Shown one piece after another: positions 8,376-16,734 of a DNA stretch of 64,000 bases; position 1 is the stretch's first letter; every line of letters starts with the position of its first letter. The notes beneath the pieces were generated by a model. The model was not told where the DNA came from, ran no database searches, and was given only the letters and a program-made list of their open reading frames with translations. Both the position numbers and the translations under genes were made by a program. The stretch is from the NCBI RefSeq assembly GCF_003977665.1, contig NZ_RYYV01000006.1, positions 1 through 64,000 of the forward strand, written 5' to 3'. Origin of the DNA: Dyella choica. Its GTDB lineage: Bacteria > Pseudomonadota > Gammaproteobacteria > Xanthomonadales > Rhodanobacteraceae.

Positions 8376-8418
8376 TCCTCGTTTCACCTGAACATTCACA
8401 GATCACGAGGGAAAACCC

Positions 8419-10518
8419 ATGAAACTATCGAGATTCCTGCCCGGACTTGTATTGCTCGCGTTGTGGGCGAACGCCGCCGTAGGTCAAACGTGGACACCGC
8501 TGAAGAATGCGCCGCCCATCGACATCGGCTACATGGCGTTGGCTACCGACGGTAGCGTGCTGGCACATGCCAGAACCTACTCGGCGGCCGATTCGCAGTG
8601 GTACAAGCTCACGCCCGACATCAACGGCAGCTACGTCAACGGCACCTGGAGCCAGCTTGCTTCGATGCCCACCGGCTATGCACCCATCGACTTCGCGGGT
8701 GGCGTGCTGGCCGATGGCAAACTCCTGGTCGAGGGCGGCGAATACAACAATGCGCAGGACGTGGAGTCGAACCTGGGCGCCATCTACGACCCGGTGGCCA
8801 ATACCTGGACCTCGGTTGCGCCGCCTTCCGGCTGGAGCCAGATCGGCGATGCGTCCGGGGTGATCCTGGCCAACGGCACGTTCATGATGGGGCAGCAAGG
8901 GCTGTTCAACAGCGCGCTGTTCAACGAATCCCATCTCAGCTGGAGCATCAGCGGCACCAACAAGCCCGACTACAACATCGAGGAAAACTGGATGCTGCTG
9001 CCCGGCGGCAAGGTGCTGAACGTCGAAATCTACGCCTACTCGCTGTACAACCCCACCGGCACCGGATCGGAGCTCTATGATCCAAGCACCGGACAGTGGA
9101 GCGACGCCGGCAGCACTGGCGTGCAGTTGTGGGATTCGGCTGCCAGCTGCGGCGGCGCGAATTCCGCCAGTTATGAAATCGGACCGATGGTGCTGCGCCC
9201 CGACGGAACGGTCTTCGCCACCGGCGCCAATTCGTGCGGCGCCGGCCATACGGCGATCTACAACACGGCTACCGGCAAATGGACAGCCGGTCCGGATTTC
9301 CCCAACGGCCTGGATATCGCCGATGGCCCCGCGGCGGTGGAAACCAACGGCAATGTGCTGATGATGGCCAGCCCCGGCGCCTACCAGACGCCTTCGACCT
9401 TTCTGGAGTGGAACGGCAGCACACTGACGGTGGTGCCGGCCCCCTCGACTGCAGCGGGCGATTCCTCCTGGTACGGCGCGATGCTGGAATTGCCGAACGG
9501 CCAGATCCTGTTCTCCGACCTCAGCCAGAACCTGCAAGTGTGGACGCCGGCCGGTACGTATCAAGCTGCGTGGCAGCCCACCGTCAGCTCCGTCGCTACC
9601 ACACTGATGCCGGGTAGCACGTACCCCATTTCCGGCACGCAGTTCAACGGACTGTCGGAAGGCGCCGCTTATGGCGACGACCAGCAGATGGCGACCAACT
9701 ATCCGCTGGTGCGCATCGTCAACACGGCTACCGGCCACGTGTTCTACTCCCGCACGCATGACCACAGCAGCATGGGTGTGGCGACAGGCAATGCCATTGT
9801 GTCGACCAACTTCGACGTGCCCGCGAACATCGAGACCGGCGCCAGCGAACTGTATGTGGTCGCCAATGGCATACCTTCGAATCCGGTGGCAGTCGTCGTG
9901 GGTGGCGGCAGCTCGGGTGGCGCGGCAACTCTGAGCCCGGGCAGCATCGATTTCGGCAATGTGGCCGTCAACGGCTACAGCAGCTGGCAATCGCTGACCT
10001 TGAGCAATACGGGCAGCACCCCGGTGTCGATCAGCAATGTCGCCCTCAATGGTGCAGCGTATATCGATCAAAGCTACTGCTCGGGCACGCTCGCTCCGGG
10101 CGCGCAATGCGTCATCTACGTGGCATTCCACCCGGCGGCCAACGGTACGTTCAATGGCACCGTCAGCGTGACCGATGATGCCTCCAACAGTCCGCAAGTC
10201 GCCACCTTGACAGGTACCGCTGGAATCAGCGGAGGCAACCTCAATTTCTCGGGCAATATCGCGTCGCAAGGCGACTATGTCTTTACGTCCAACTTCACGA
10301 GCGGCGCGGGAACGGTCACGGCAACCCTCAATGTTCCTGCCGGCACCAGCTGGCGATTCGTGGCGGATGACGCCACCACCAACCAGTCCGTTGCGGAACA
10401 AGACGGTAGTGGGCCGCTGACGGTCACGTTCACGGCGGTAGCCGGCGACAACTACAACTTCTTCGTGCAGGCCACGGCAGGATCGGGAGCGTGGTCGATC
10501 GCGGGGTCGCATCCTTGA
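8419..10518 (+). CDS. secreted kelch / galactose-oxidase-like protein with a C-terminal ASH-type domain
   Basis: A 699-aa exported protein. Signal peptide MKLSRFLPGLVLLALWANA. Residues of about 25-390 form kelch-type propeller repeats (LADGKLLVEGGEYN, VLRPDGTVFATGAN, ELPNGQILFSDLSQ). A galactose-oxidase C-terminal-like domain follows at about 395-495 (YPLVRIVNTATGHVFYSRTH), then a choice-of-anchor D/ASH-type Ig domain at about 505-605 (LSPGSIDFGNVAVNG, GTLAPGAQCVIYVAFHPAAN) and a final beta-rich segment. The copper-ligand set of true galactose oxidase was not confirmed. It may bind or oxidise extracellular polysaccharide. Monocistronic, with a structured leader and a terminator-like hairpin downstream. 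Confidence 0.85.
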   Translation: MKLSRFLPGLVLLALWANAAVGQTWTPLKNAPPIDIGYMALATDGSVLAHARTYSAADSQWYKLTPDINGSYVNGTWSQLASMPTGYAPIDFAGGVLADGKLLVEGGEYNNAQDVESNLGAIYDPVANTWTSVAPPSGWSQIGDASGVILANGTFMMGQQGLFNSALFNESHLSWSISGTNKPDYNIEENWMLLPGGKVLNVEIYAYSLYNPTGTGSELYDPSTGQWSDAGSTGVQLWDSAASCGGANSASYEIGPMVLRPDGTVFATGANSCGAGHTAIYNTATGKWTAGPDFPNGLDIADGPAAVETNGNVLMMASPGAYQTPSTFLEWNGSTLTVVPAPSTAAGDSSWYGAMLELPNGQILFSDLSQNLQVWTPAGTYQAAWQPTVSSVATTLMPGSTYPISGTQFNGLSEGAAYGDDQQMATNYPLVRIVNTATGHVFYSRTHDHSSMGVATGNAIVSTNFDVPANIETGASELYVVANGIPSNPVAVVVGGGSSGGAATLSPGSIDFGNVAVNGYSSWQSLTLSNTGSTPVSISNVALNGAAYIDQSYCSGTLAPGAQCVIYVAFHPAANGTFNGTVSVTDDASNSPQVATLTGTAGISGGNLNFSGNIASQGDYVFTSNFTSGAGTVTATLNVPAGTSWRFVADDATTNQSVAEQDGSGPLTVTFTAVAGDNYNFFVQATAGSGAWSIAGSHP

Positions 10519-10552
10519 ACGGCGATTCGGGGCGGCCATCCGCCTGAACAAC

Positions 10553-10579
10553 CCCTCCCCTGCGTGCAGCAGGGGAGGG
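10553..10579. terminator. bidirectional terminator-like hairpin between convergent genes
   Basis: Inverted repeat CCCTCCCCTGC / GCAGGGGAGGG between the ends of the kelch gene (plus) and the VWA gene (minus). The same hairpin begins the C/G-tract repeat copy at 42375, so this may be a solitary unit of that family used as a transcription end. Confidence 0.5.
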
Positions 10580-10605
10580 ACCTGTCCGACATAGATCTGG
10601 CGGCC

Positions 10606-11799
10606 TCAAGCCTGTGGACGCGTCGCCGCCATACCCTGCGCCGCCGCCCATTGGTTGATGTCGTCACGCCGTATGGCTGCCGCCATCAAGCCGGGAAACG
10701 CGTCGGGTGTGCAGGCAAACGATGGCACGCCCAACGCGGCGAGCTTGGCCGCAAGCGCCGCATCGTATGACGGACGTCCCTCGTCGCTGAGGGCCAGCAG
10801 CGTGATGAATTGCACTCCCGCTGCGACTAGTTGCTGGGCGCGCGCCAGCAACTTGGTTTCGACACCACCTTCATACAGGTCGGAAATGAGCACGAGCACG
10901 GTGTTGCGCGGTTCGCGGATCAATTCCTGGCAATAGCCCACCGCGCGGCTGATGTCGGTGCCGCCGCCCAGCTGCACGCCGAACAGGAGGTCAACCGGGT
11001 CATCCAGCTGTTCGCTCATGTCGACCACGTTGGTGTCGAAAACCACCAGCTTGGTGGATACCGCCGGCAGCGATGCCATCACCGCGCCGAAAATGCTCGA
11101 ATAGACCACGGAAGCGGCCATCGAGCCGCTCTGGTCGATGCACAGGATGATGTCGCGCTGCGGGCGCCGTGCCTTGCGGCCGAACCCCACCAGTTCCTGC
11201 GCAATGATGGTGCGATGGCTTGCCTGCCAATGCTTGAGGTTGGCGCGGATGGTGCGCTGCCAGTCGATCTCCGCATGGCGCGGCCGCCGGTTGCGGCGTG
11301 CGCGATCCAGCGCACCGATGATGGCCGAGCGCATCGGCTCCTCAAGTTTGCGCATCAATTGGTCGACCACCTTGCGCACGACTTGCCGCGCCGTGTCCCT
11401 GGTTTGCGACGGGATCACACTGGCCAGCGCGATCAGGTTGGCGACGAAGTGCACGTCCGGCTGGATGCTTTCGAGCATTTCGCGCTCGAGCAGCATCTGC
11501 CGCATGTCCAGTCGTTCAAGCGCGTCGCGCTGCATCACCTGCACCACCGACGACGGAAAGTACTTGCGGATGTCGCCCAGCCAGCGCGCGACGTTCGGCG
11601 TCGAGCCGCCACGCCCGCCGCGACGCTTCAATCCCATCGCCCCTTCCGGCTCATACAGGGCGGCCATGGCCGCATCCGCTTCCTGCAAGCCGCGGTCCAG
11701 TTCGCACAGCTGCCCACTCTCGCTGCCCAGCACGAGCCGCCAGCGCTGCTCGCGGTTGGTGACGAGCGGTGTTTCGTCGTCCTGATCAGCACTGGCCAT
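10606..11799 (-). CDS. VWA domain protein (CoxE-like), last gene of the SWIM/MoxR operon
   Basis: A 397-aa protein with a C-terminal von Willebrand A domain. The MIDAS metal site is intact: DQSGSMAAS (about residue 221), Thr in GGGTDISRA (about 280), Asp in LISDLYEGG (about 308). The N-terminal 200 residues are helical and Arg-rich (GRGGSTPNVARWLGDIRKYF). VWA proteins paired with MoxR ATPases act as adaptors for metal-dependent protein remodelling. Its ATG at 11799, after GGGGA, overlaps the end of the DUF5682 gene by 14 bp, showing translational coupling. Start and family are firm; the target is unknown. Confidence 0.9.
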   Translation of the reverse strand: MASADQDDETPLVTNREQRWRLVLGSESGQLCELDRGLQEADAAMAALYEPEGAMGLKRRGGRGGSTPNVARWLGDIRKYFPSSVVQVMQRDALERLDMRQMLLEREMLESIQPDVHFVANLIALASVIPSQTRDTARQVVRKVVDQLMRKLEEPMRSAIIGALDRARRNRRPRHAEIDWQRTIRANLKHWQASHRTIIAQELVGFGRKARRPQRDIILCIDQSGSMAASVVYSSIFGAVMASLPAVSTKLVVFDTNVVDMSEQLDDPVDLLFGVQLGGGTDISRAVGYCQELIREPRNTVLVLISDLYEGGVETKLLARAQQLVAAGVQFITLLALSDEGRPSYDAALAAKLAALGVPSFACTPDAFPGLMAAAIRRDDINQWAAAQGMAATRPQA

Positions 11800-14113
11800 C
11801 GTTCATCCCCAGCAATTCGCGCAACATCGGCAAGGCACGTGCGGCGCGTGATTCATTCCATGGCGTGGTGACAGCAGCTTCGGCACTGACGTCGCCGTGA
11901 CGTTTTACGCGCTCGCCCAGATCACGGCGATCGGCGGCTTCGAATTGCGCGAAGGTGCGCCGCACCAGCGGCACTACTCGCATGAAATGTTCGTCGTGCA
12001 GGGTGCTGAGCCAATGGTCGATGAGCGACCACAGGGCATCGTCGTGCAGGAGGACGGTGGCATTGCGATTGAGGAACCCGTCCAGCCACTGGGCTGCCTC
12101 CAGGGCGTCTCGGCCTTGCGATAGATTCAAGCCCAGCAACCGGCTCGCTTCTTCGCCGGACAGAATCGTGGCGTCGAGCAGCAGGCGCGTGCACAAGCCT
12201 CGTAGCAGCGGAGTGCCGTTTTCCGCCATGGCGATGATCCGCAAGCTGTGCCGCCAGGCAGCGGTCTGTTCGTCACCCTGACGCAAACCGACAGCGCGAT
12301 CGACCGCCAGCAATGTCTCGCGTGCCCGCTCGGCTGCTTCGCCGTTCAGACCGTTTACCGCGACCGCTACGCCAATGCCGGCGCGCAGCAGGATGCTGTC
12401 GAACAGATGCGCCACGAGGGTGCCGTCCGTCTGGCGCACATTGCCATAGCGATAGATATTGGCCAAGGCCGGCAAGGCGCTGAGCAGGGAGAGCGGATCG
12501 CCGTCGGTAGCTGCGCGCTCTTCCAGTTCCTGCGCGACCGCCACGATCGCGTGCGGCAGATTGGCTAGCAGCACGCGATCTACCAGCGCCGCCACATCGG
12601 CGAGTTTTGCCGCATCGTGGGCGTGCTCGACAGCGCACGTGGAGGCGGCCAGTTCCAGCGTGTGGCCGAAACGGCTGGCGACGATCAGGTCGACCTCGAA
12701 ACGCGGTTCCCAGGCCAGGTCCCATAGTTCGTGGAAGGTGCCACGTGCCGAGCGGCCAAGCGTGGCGAGCCTGCCCCAGCCGATATCGAGCAGGCCGAGC
12801 CGATGCAGAAGATGGCTGCGCTGCAAATCGGTGTCGTTGCGCAAATCCAGGTCGAGCCGGCGCGAAAGTGCCTCGGGTTTCATTCGCAAGCGCTTTTGCT
12901 GAGCCTGCAGATCGCGTTGCAGCGGAACCGACGGAACATCGGCAGGCACCGTGCCTAGCGCATTGCCGAGCATCAACTGCGCGGCGACCAATCGCATGGG
13001 CATGTCGTCGCCGTTGCAAATGACGCAACGAGTCGCCTCGTTGAGCTCGTCGAGCCCCGGAGCAGGGCGTCCGCGCAACGACGCCAGCGTATCGGCCAGG
13101 CGCGTTGCCTCGATCAGGTGGGCGGAGGAACAGTCCAGTTCGTGCTCGCGCAGCAGATGCGCGACGCGCGCAAACCAGCCTACCGAGCGAGCGCGGCCGT
13201 CACTGCTATGCCATAGGTGTTCGTACCAGCCGGGCGAGGCGATGCCTGCGCCATAGCCGCTGCGCAGGCTCAGATGCCGGTACGTCCAGGGCACCCAGGT
13301 GGTCTGCGCCTTGAGTTTCTCCAGCCCCTTGAGCAGGCGCTGGTCAGCGGAGGCCGTGCTTTTTCCTGCAAGTGCCGGTACGTGCCATGCCCCGCAGACC
13401 ACAGCAATGCGCTGATACTGCTGTCGCGTCTCGCGCACCATGCAGCGCATGTGCGCTTCGCGAATCGCTTCGTGCCGTGCGTCGAGATGGTTGGTGAAGT
13501 GCGCGTTTTCACGCAGTTCCGTCATGGCCTGCGCGATGGCGGCGAACAGGTCGCTGCCGTCACAGCGCTCCTCGACCATCTGGTTCCACCAGCTCTCGCC
13601 GTCGTCGTAGCCCGCCGCCATGGCCAGCCAGTCGAGCGGATCGTGCGGGGGCTGTGGTTTGGTCGGTGCAGCGGCGCTCGGTTCCGCCTCCGTGCAGGGT
13701 ATGGCTGCATCGTCGTTCGACGCTTCGACAGCGGTGGACTCGGGCGCTGCCGGCGCTTGATCGGCAGCGGCTTGCCTAGCCTGCCGTTGCCACGCCAGGC
13801 TTACACCTGGGGACACGTCGATGAAGCGCACCGGTACCTTCGCCTGCAGCGCCCAGCGCAGCGCCTGCCATTCGGGCGAGAACACGGCAAAGGGATGGAA
13901 TACCGCCCATTGCGGTTCGTCGACGCTGTGCGAGAGCAAAGCCACCGGTGGCTGCATTTGCGCGTCGGCAAGATGCGCCAATAACGCTTCACAGCCAGCC
14001 GGCCCCTCGATCAGTACGCAATCGGGCCGTTGCGCTTCCAAAGCCTTGAGCAGGCTGCGTGCGCAACCCGGCCCGTGGTGGCGGATGCCGAAATAGGAAA
14101 TGTCGTCGGACAT
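11786..14113 (-). CDS. DUF5682 family protein
   Basis: A 775-aa soluble protein. The N-terminus (ISYFGIRHHGPGCARSLLKA, then CVLIEGPAGCEALLAHLADA) is the hallmark of DUF5682; a central Ala/Pro/Glu-rich linker follows at about residues 140-180, then a long helical region. GVFHPFAVFSPEW-like and VVCGAWHVPAL segments recall TraB/ChaN-like folds, but no catalysis is established. Start ATG at 14113, 10 bp after the stop of the MoxR gene. It is the fourth of five tightly packed genes, so it probably acts with the MoxR/VWA pair as substrate, adaptor or effector. Confidence 0.85.
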   Translation of the reverse strand: MSDDISYFGIRHHGPGCARSLLKALEAQRPDCVLIEGPAGCEALLAHLADAQMQPPVALLSHSVDEPQWAVFHPFAVFSPEWQALRWALQAKVPVRFIDVSPGVSLAWQRQARQAAADQAPAAPESTAVEASNDDAAIPCTEAEPSAAAPTKPQPPHDPLDWLAMAAGYDDGESWWNQMVEERCDGSDLFAAIAQAMTELRENAHFTNHLDARHEAIREAHMRCMVRETRQQYQRIAVVCGAWHVPALAGKSTASADQRLLKGLEKLKAQTTWVPWTYRHLSLRSGYGAGIASPGWYEHLWHSSDGRARSVGWFARVAHLLREHELDCSSAHLIEATRLADTLASLRGRPAPGLDELNEATRCVICNGDDMPMRLVAAQLMLGNALGTVPADVPSVPLQRDLQAQQKRLRMKPEALSRRLDLDLRNDTDLQRSHLLHRLGLLDIGWGRLATLGRSARGTFHELWDLAWEPRFEVDLIVASRFGHTLELAASTCAVEHAHDAAKLADVAALVDRVLLANLPHAIVAVAQELEERAATDGDPLSLLSALPALANIYRYGNVRQTDGTLVAHLFDSILLRAGIGVAVAVNGLNGEAAERARETLLAVDRAVGLRQGDEQTAAWRHSLRIIAMAENGTPLLRGLCTRLLLDATILSGEEASRLLGLNLSQGRDALEAAQWLDGFLNRNATVLLHDDALWSLIDHWLSTLHDEHFMRVVPLVRRTFAQFEAADRRDLGERVKRHGDVSAEAAVTTPWNESRAARALPMLRELLGMNDGQC

Positions 14114-14123
14114 GGCCAGCGGA

Positions 14124-15206
14124 TCAAGCGTGCTCGCGCAGCGCCCGATAAAGATCTTTCCATTCGGCACGCTCCTTTACCACGGTTTCGAGGTACTCGT
14201 TCCATACCACCTGGTCTTGCACCGGGTCCTTGATCACCGCCCCGATCAGGCTGGAGGCGAGATCGGCCGCGCGCAGTACGCCGTCGCCGAAGTGTCCGGC
14301 CAGCGCCATGCCGTTGTTGATCACCGAGATCGCCTCCGCGGTGGAGAGCGTGGCACTGGGTGATTTGAGCTTGGCTTTACCGTCTTCGGTCTGTCCATTG
14401 CGCAATTCGCGAAAGATATGCACGACACGCGAGATTTCCTTCAACGCGGGCGGTTCGCTCGGAAGTTCCAGGGCGCGGCCGAGTTCCGCAACGCGCTTGG
14501 CCACGATCGACACCTCCTCCTCTTGGCTTGCTGGCACCGGCAAGATCACCGTATTGAAACGGCGCTTGAGCGCACTGGACAGCTCGTTTACGCCCTTGTC
14601 GCGGTTATTGGCCGTGGCGATCACGCTGAAACCGCGCGTGGCCTGTACTTCGGCGCCCAGCTCCGGAATCGGCAGTGTCTTCTCCGAAAGCACGGTGATC
14701 AACGAATCCTGCACATCGGCCGGAATACGGGTAAGTTCTTCGACGCGCGCGAGCTTGCCGTCGCGCATCGCCCGCATCATCGGGCTGGCGACCAGGGCTT
14801 TTTCGCTGGGGCCGTTGGCAAGCAGTTCGGCGTAGTTCCAGCCATAGCGGATCTGTTCTTCGCTGGTGCCGGCTGTGCCTTGCACCAGCAGGGTGGAATC
14901 GCCGCTGATCGCCGCGGCCAGATGCTCCGATACCCAGGATTTCGCCGTGCCCGGCACACCGAACAGCAGCAGCGCGCGGTCCGTGGCAAGCGTGGCGACG
15001 GCGATTTCCATCAGGCGGCGGTTGCCGATGTATTTCGCGCTGACTTCAAAACCGTTGTCCAGACGTCCGCCGATCAGGTAGGTGACGACGGCCCAGGGCG
15101 AAAGCTGCCAGTGGGTGGGACGCTGGCGGTCATCCACTTTCTTCAACGCATCGAGTTCTTCGGCGAACTGCTCTTCGGCGTGTTGGCGCAGTACGGTTGT
15201 GCTCAT
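14124..15206 (-). CDS. MoxR-type AAA+ ATPase
   Basis: A 360-aa AAA+ ATPase. Walker A is GVPGTAKSWVSEH (about residue 84); the Walker B region reads DGKLARVEELTRIPADVQDS (about 154), where the usual Asp-Glu is replaced by Val-Glu-Glu, still leaving the catalytic acid. Sensor 1 is FSVIATANNRDKGVNELS, and the arginine-finger region is ALKRRFNTVILPVP. It falls in the MoxR branch that works with VWA proteins as a chaperone-like pair. It lies 22 bp after DUF5691 and 10 bp before DUF5682 on the same strand. Its ATG at 15206 has a weak ribosome site, consistent with coupling. Confidence 0.92.
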   Translation of the reverse strand: MSTTVLRQHAEEQFAEELDALKKVDDRQRPTHWQLSPWAVVTYLIGGRLDNGFEVSAKYIGNRRLMEIAVATLATDRALLLFGVPGTAKSWVSEHLAAAISGDSTLLVQGTAGTSEEQIRYGWNYAELLANGPSEKALVASPMMRAMRDGKLARVEELTRIPADVQDSLITVLSEKTLPIPELGAEVQATRGFSVIATANNRDKGVNELSSALKRRFNTVILPVPASQEEEVSIVAKRVAELGRALELPSEPPALKEISRVVHIFRELRNGQTEDGKAKLKSPSATLSTAEAISVINNGMALAGHFGDGVLRAADLASSLIGAVIKDPVQDQVVWNEYLETVVKERAEWKDLYRALREHA

Positions 15207-15228
15207 GGCGATGCTGGCATCCAGTGGC

Positions 15229-16734
15229 TCAGGAAAGGGGCGAGTGAAGGCTGCGCCGAATGGCGACGATGCGCTCGAACTCGCGGATGAAGTCGATCAA
15301 TGCGGGCGTCGTCTGCTCGGTCCAAGCCGGCGACCGCCAGTCGAGCAGCGCGCTGGGATGCGCGATCAGGGCAAGTTCGAGCAGCAAGGGCCGTAAGCCG
15401 CAGTCGTCGCGCAGGCGCGGACTTTCGGCTATCTGGCGTATGTCTGCCATCAAGGCGCTGGAGAAATCGGCCGACAGGGTCTCGCCCAGCGGGCATGAGG
15501 CGATCACATCACCCAGCCGGCCGTCCTGGCGAAGCTGATCGAGCGAACGTGGCCAGTACGGTTCGCGTTCGGCGACCGGCAGCCAGGCGAGCAGGCCGAC
15601 CCTATCGCCGAAGGCTTGCGCGCGCGAGGCGAGCATCGCGTGGATCCAGTCGTGGTCGGCAGCGCCCACGCGGTCGCGCCAGCCTCGGTACAGCGCGTCC
15701 ATCCAATCGCTTTTTGCCGCCCAGGCGATCAGCTGCGCCGGCGTCATGCCGGTGTCGTCGACCCACCAGGACAGTGACGCTTGCCGCACCAATTGATAAA
15801 GCCACCAGGCGCGCTCCCCCAAGCGCTCGTGTTGGGGGCGGTTGCTGTCGATGACCGCGGTTTGCCATGCGGGATCGGCAGCCGCAGGGGCGTCGATCGC
15901 CCATGTTTTGCCGAGCAGATGGCGCTTCTGGGTGAGCAGCGGCGCCAGCCATCCGGTGATGCGCCGCGCATGTACGGATCGGGGCAGCTTGGCCAGCAAC
16001 ATCGCCGCCACCGTGCGCACTTCGCGGCTGCGATCTTTCAGCAGCGGATCGAGCAGGGCTTCATCGTCGCCCTCCAGCCCGTATTCGAGCGTGGATACCA
16101 GTTCGACGCGCTCCCTGGCCGGCAGCTCGCTCAGCTGTGCCTGCAAAAGTTGGCGTGCCCTGGCTGGATCGCGTTGTCGCAATGCGCATAGATAGGCGAT
16201 GCGCTGTGCTAGGTTGCCTTCTTCCCATACATTGGGGTCGTGTTCTGACGCAGTGCCCTCGGCGGCATAGCGCCAATCGGGGTTGAATGCCGCGAGCCAG
16301 CGCCCTCGATGGCCGAGAATCTTCAGCAGCAGCGGCCGCAATGCGACGCTGCGCTTGCCGGCGTCCAGCGCGCCAGGCAGCTGCAGCGCAGGCAGGGTGA
16401 TGCCGAGCGTTGCCAGCCGGCTGCAAATTTCGTGTTGCAAGCGCACCGGCCCATCGGTGAGTACCTGCGCGAGCAGCACGGACCATGGATGGGCGTCGGC
16501 GAGGGTGTTGTCGTCGGCAGGCGAAGGCTGTGGCAGCACTGCCGAACCGGAGGGCAACGTCAATCCTGCCCGCTGGCATGCCGCCATGACGCCCGCCACA
16601 CGACTGAATGTGAGCGCTGGATCGTCCCCTTGCATGCCGATCTGCGCCAGCAGCTTGCCGACTTCGGTATCGGCGGAAAACGCCACTGCACCCTCCACAC
16701 CGACCAAAGCCTGCTTGAACCAGTCGGCTTTCAC
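15229..16734 (-). CDS. DUF5691 family protein
   Basis: A 501-aa all-helical protein, Leu/Ala/Trp-rich, beginning VKADWFKQALVGVEGAVAFS, with HEAT-like stretches (RSREVRTVAAMLLAKLPRSV). I chose the GTG at 16734: AAGGAGAT sits 6 bp upstream, and GTG overlaps the TGA of the SWIM gene as GTGA. DUF5691 is known to me only as a partner in SWIM/MoxR/VWA clusters; its biochemical role is unknown. HEAT-like repeats suggest a scaffold. An in-frame longer start at 16764 would overlap the upstream gene more and is less likely. Confidence 0.85.
   Translation of the reverse strand: MKADWFKQALVGVEGAVAFSADTEVGKLLAQIGMQGDDPALTFSRVAGVMAACQRAGLTLPSGSAVLPQPSPADDNTLADAHPWSVLLAQVLTDGPVRLQHEICSRLATLGITLPALQLPGALDAGKRSVALRPLLLKILGHRGRWLAAFNPDWRYAAEGTASEHDPNVWEEGNLAQRIAYLCALRQRDPARARQLLQAQLSELPARERVELVSTLEYGLEGDDEALLDPLLKDRSREVRTVAAMLLAKLPRSVHARRITGWLAPLLTQKRHLLGKTWAIDAPAAADPAWQTAVIDSNRPQHERLGERAWWLYQLVRQASLSWWVDDTGMTPAQLIAWAAKSDWMDALYRGWRDRVGAADHDWIHAMLASRAQAFGDRVGLLAWLPVAEREPYWPRSLDQLRQDGRLGDVIASCPLGETLSADFSSALMADIRQIAESPRLRDDCGLRPLLLELALIAHPSALLDWRSPAWTEQTTPALIDFIREFERIVAIRRSLHSPLS

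Noticed and set aside
8425-10551. 708-aa open frame antisense to the kelch protein
   Set aside because: Arg/His-rich shadow of a real gene with signal peptide and clear domains on the plus strand.
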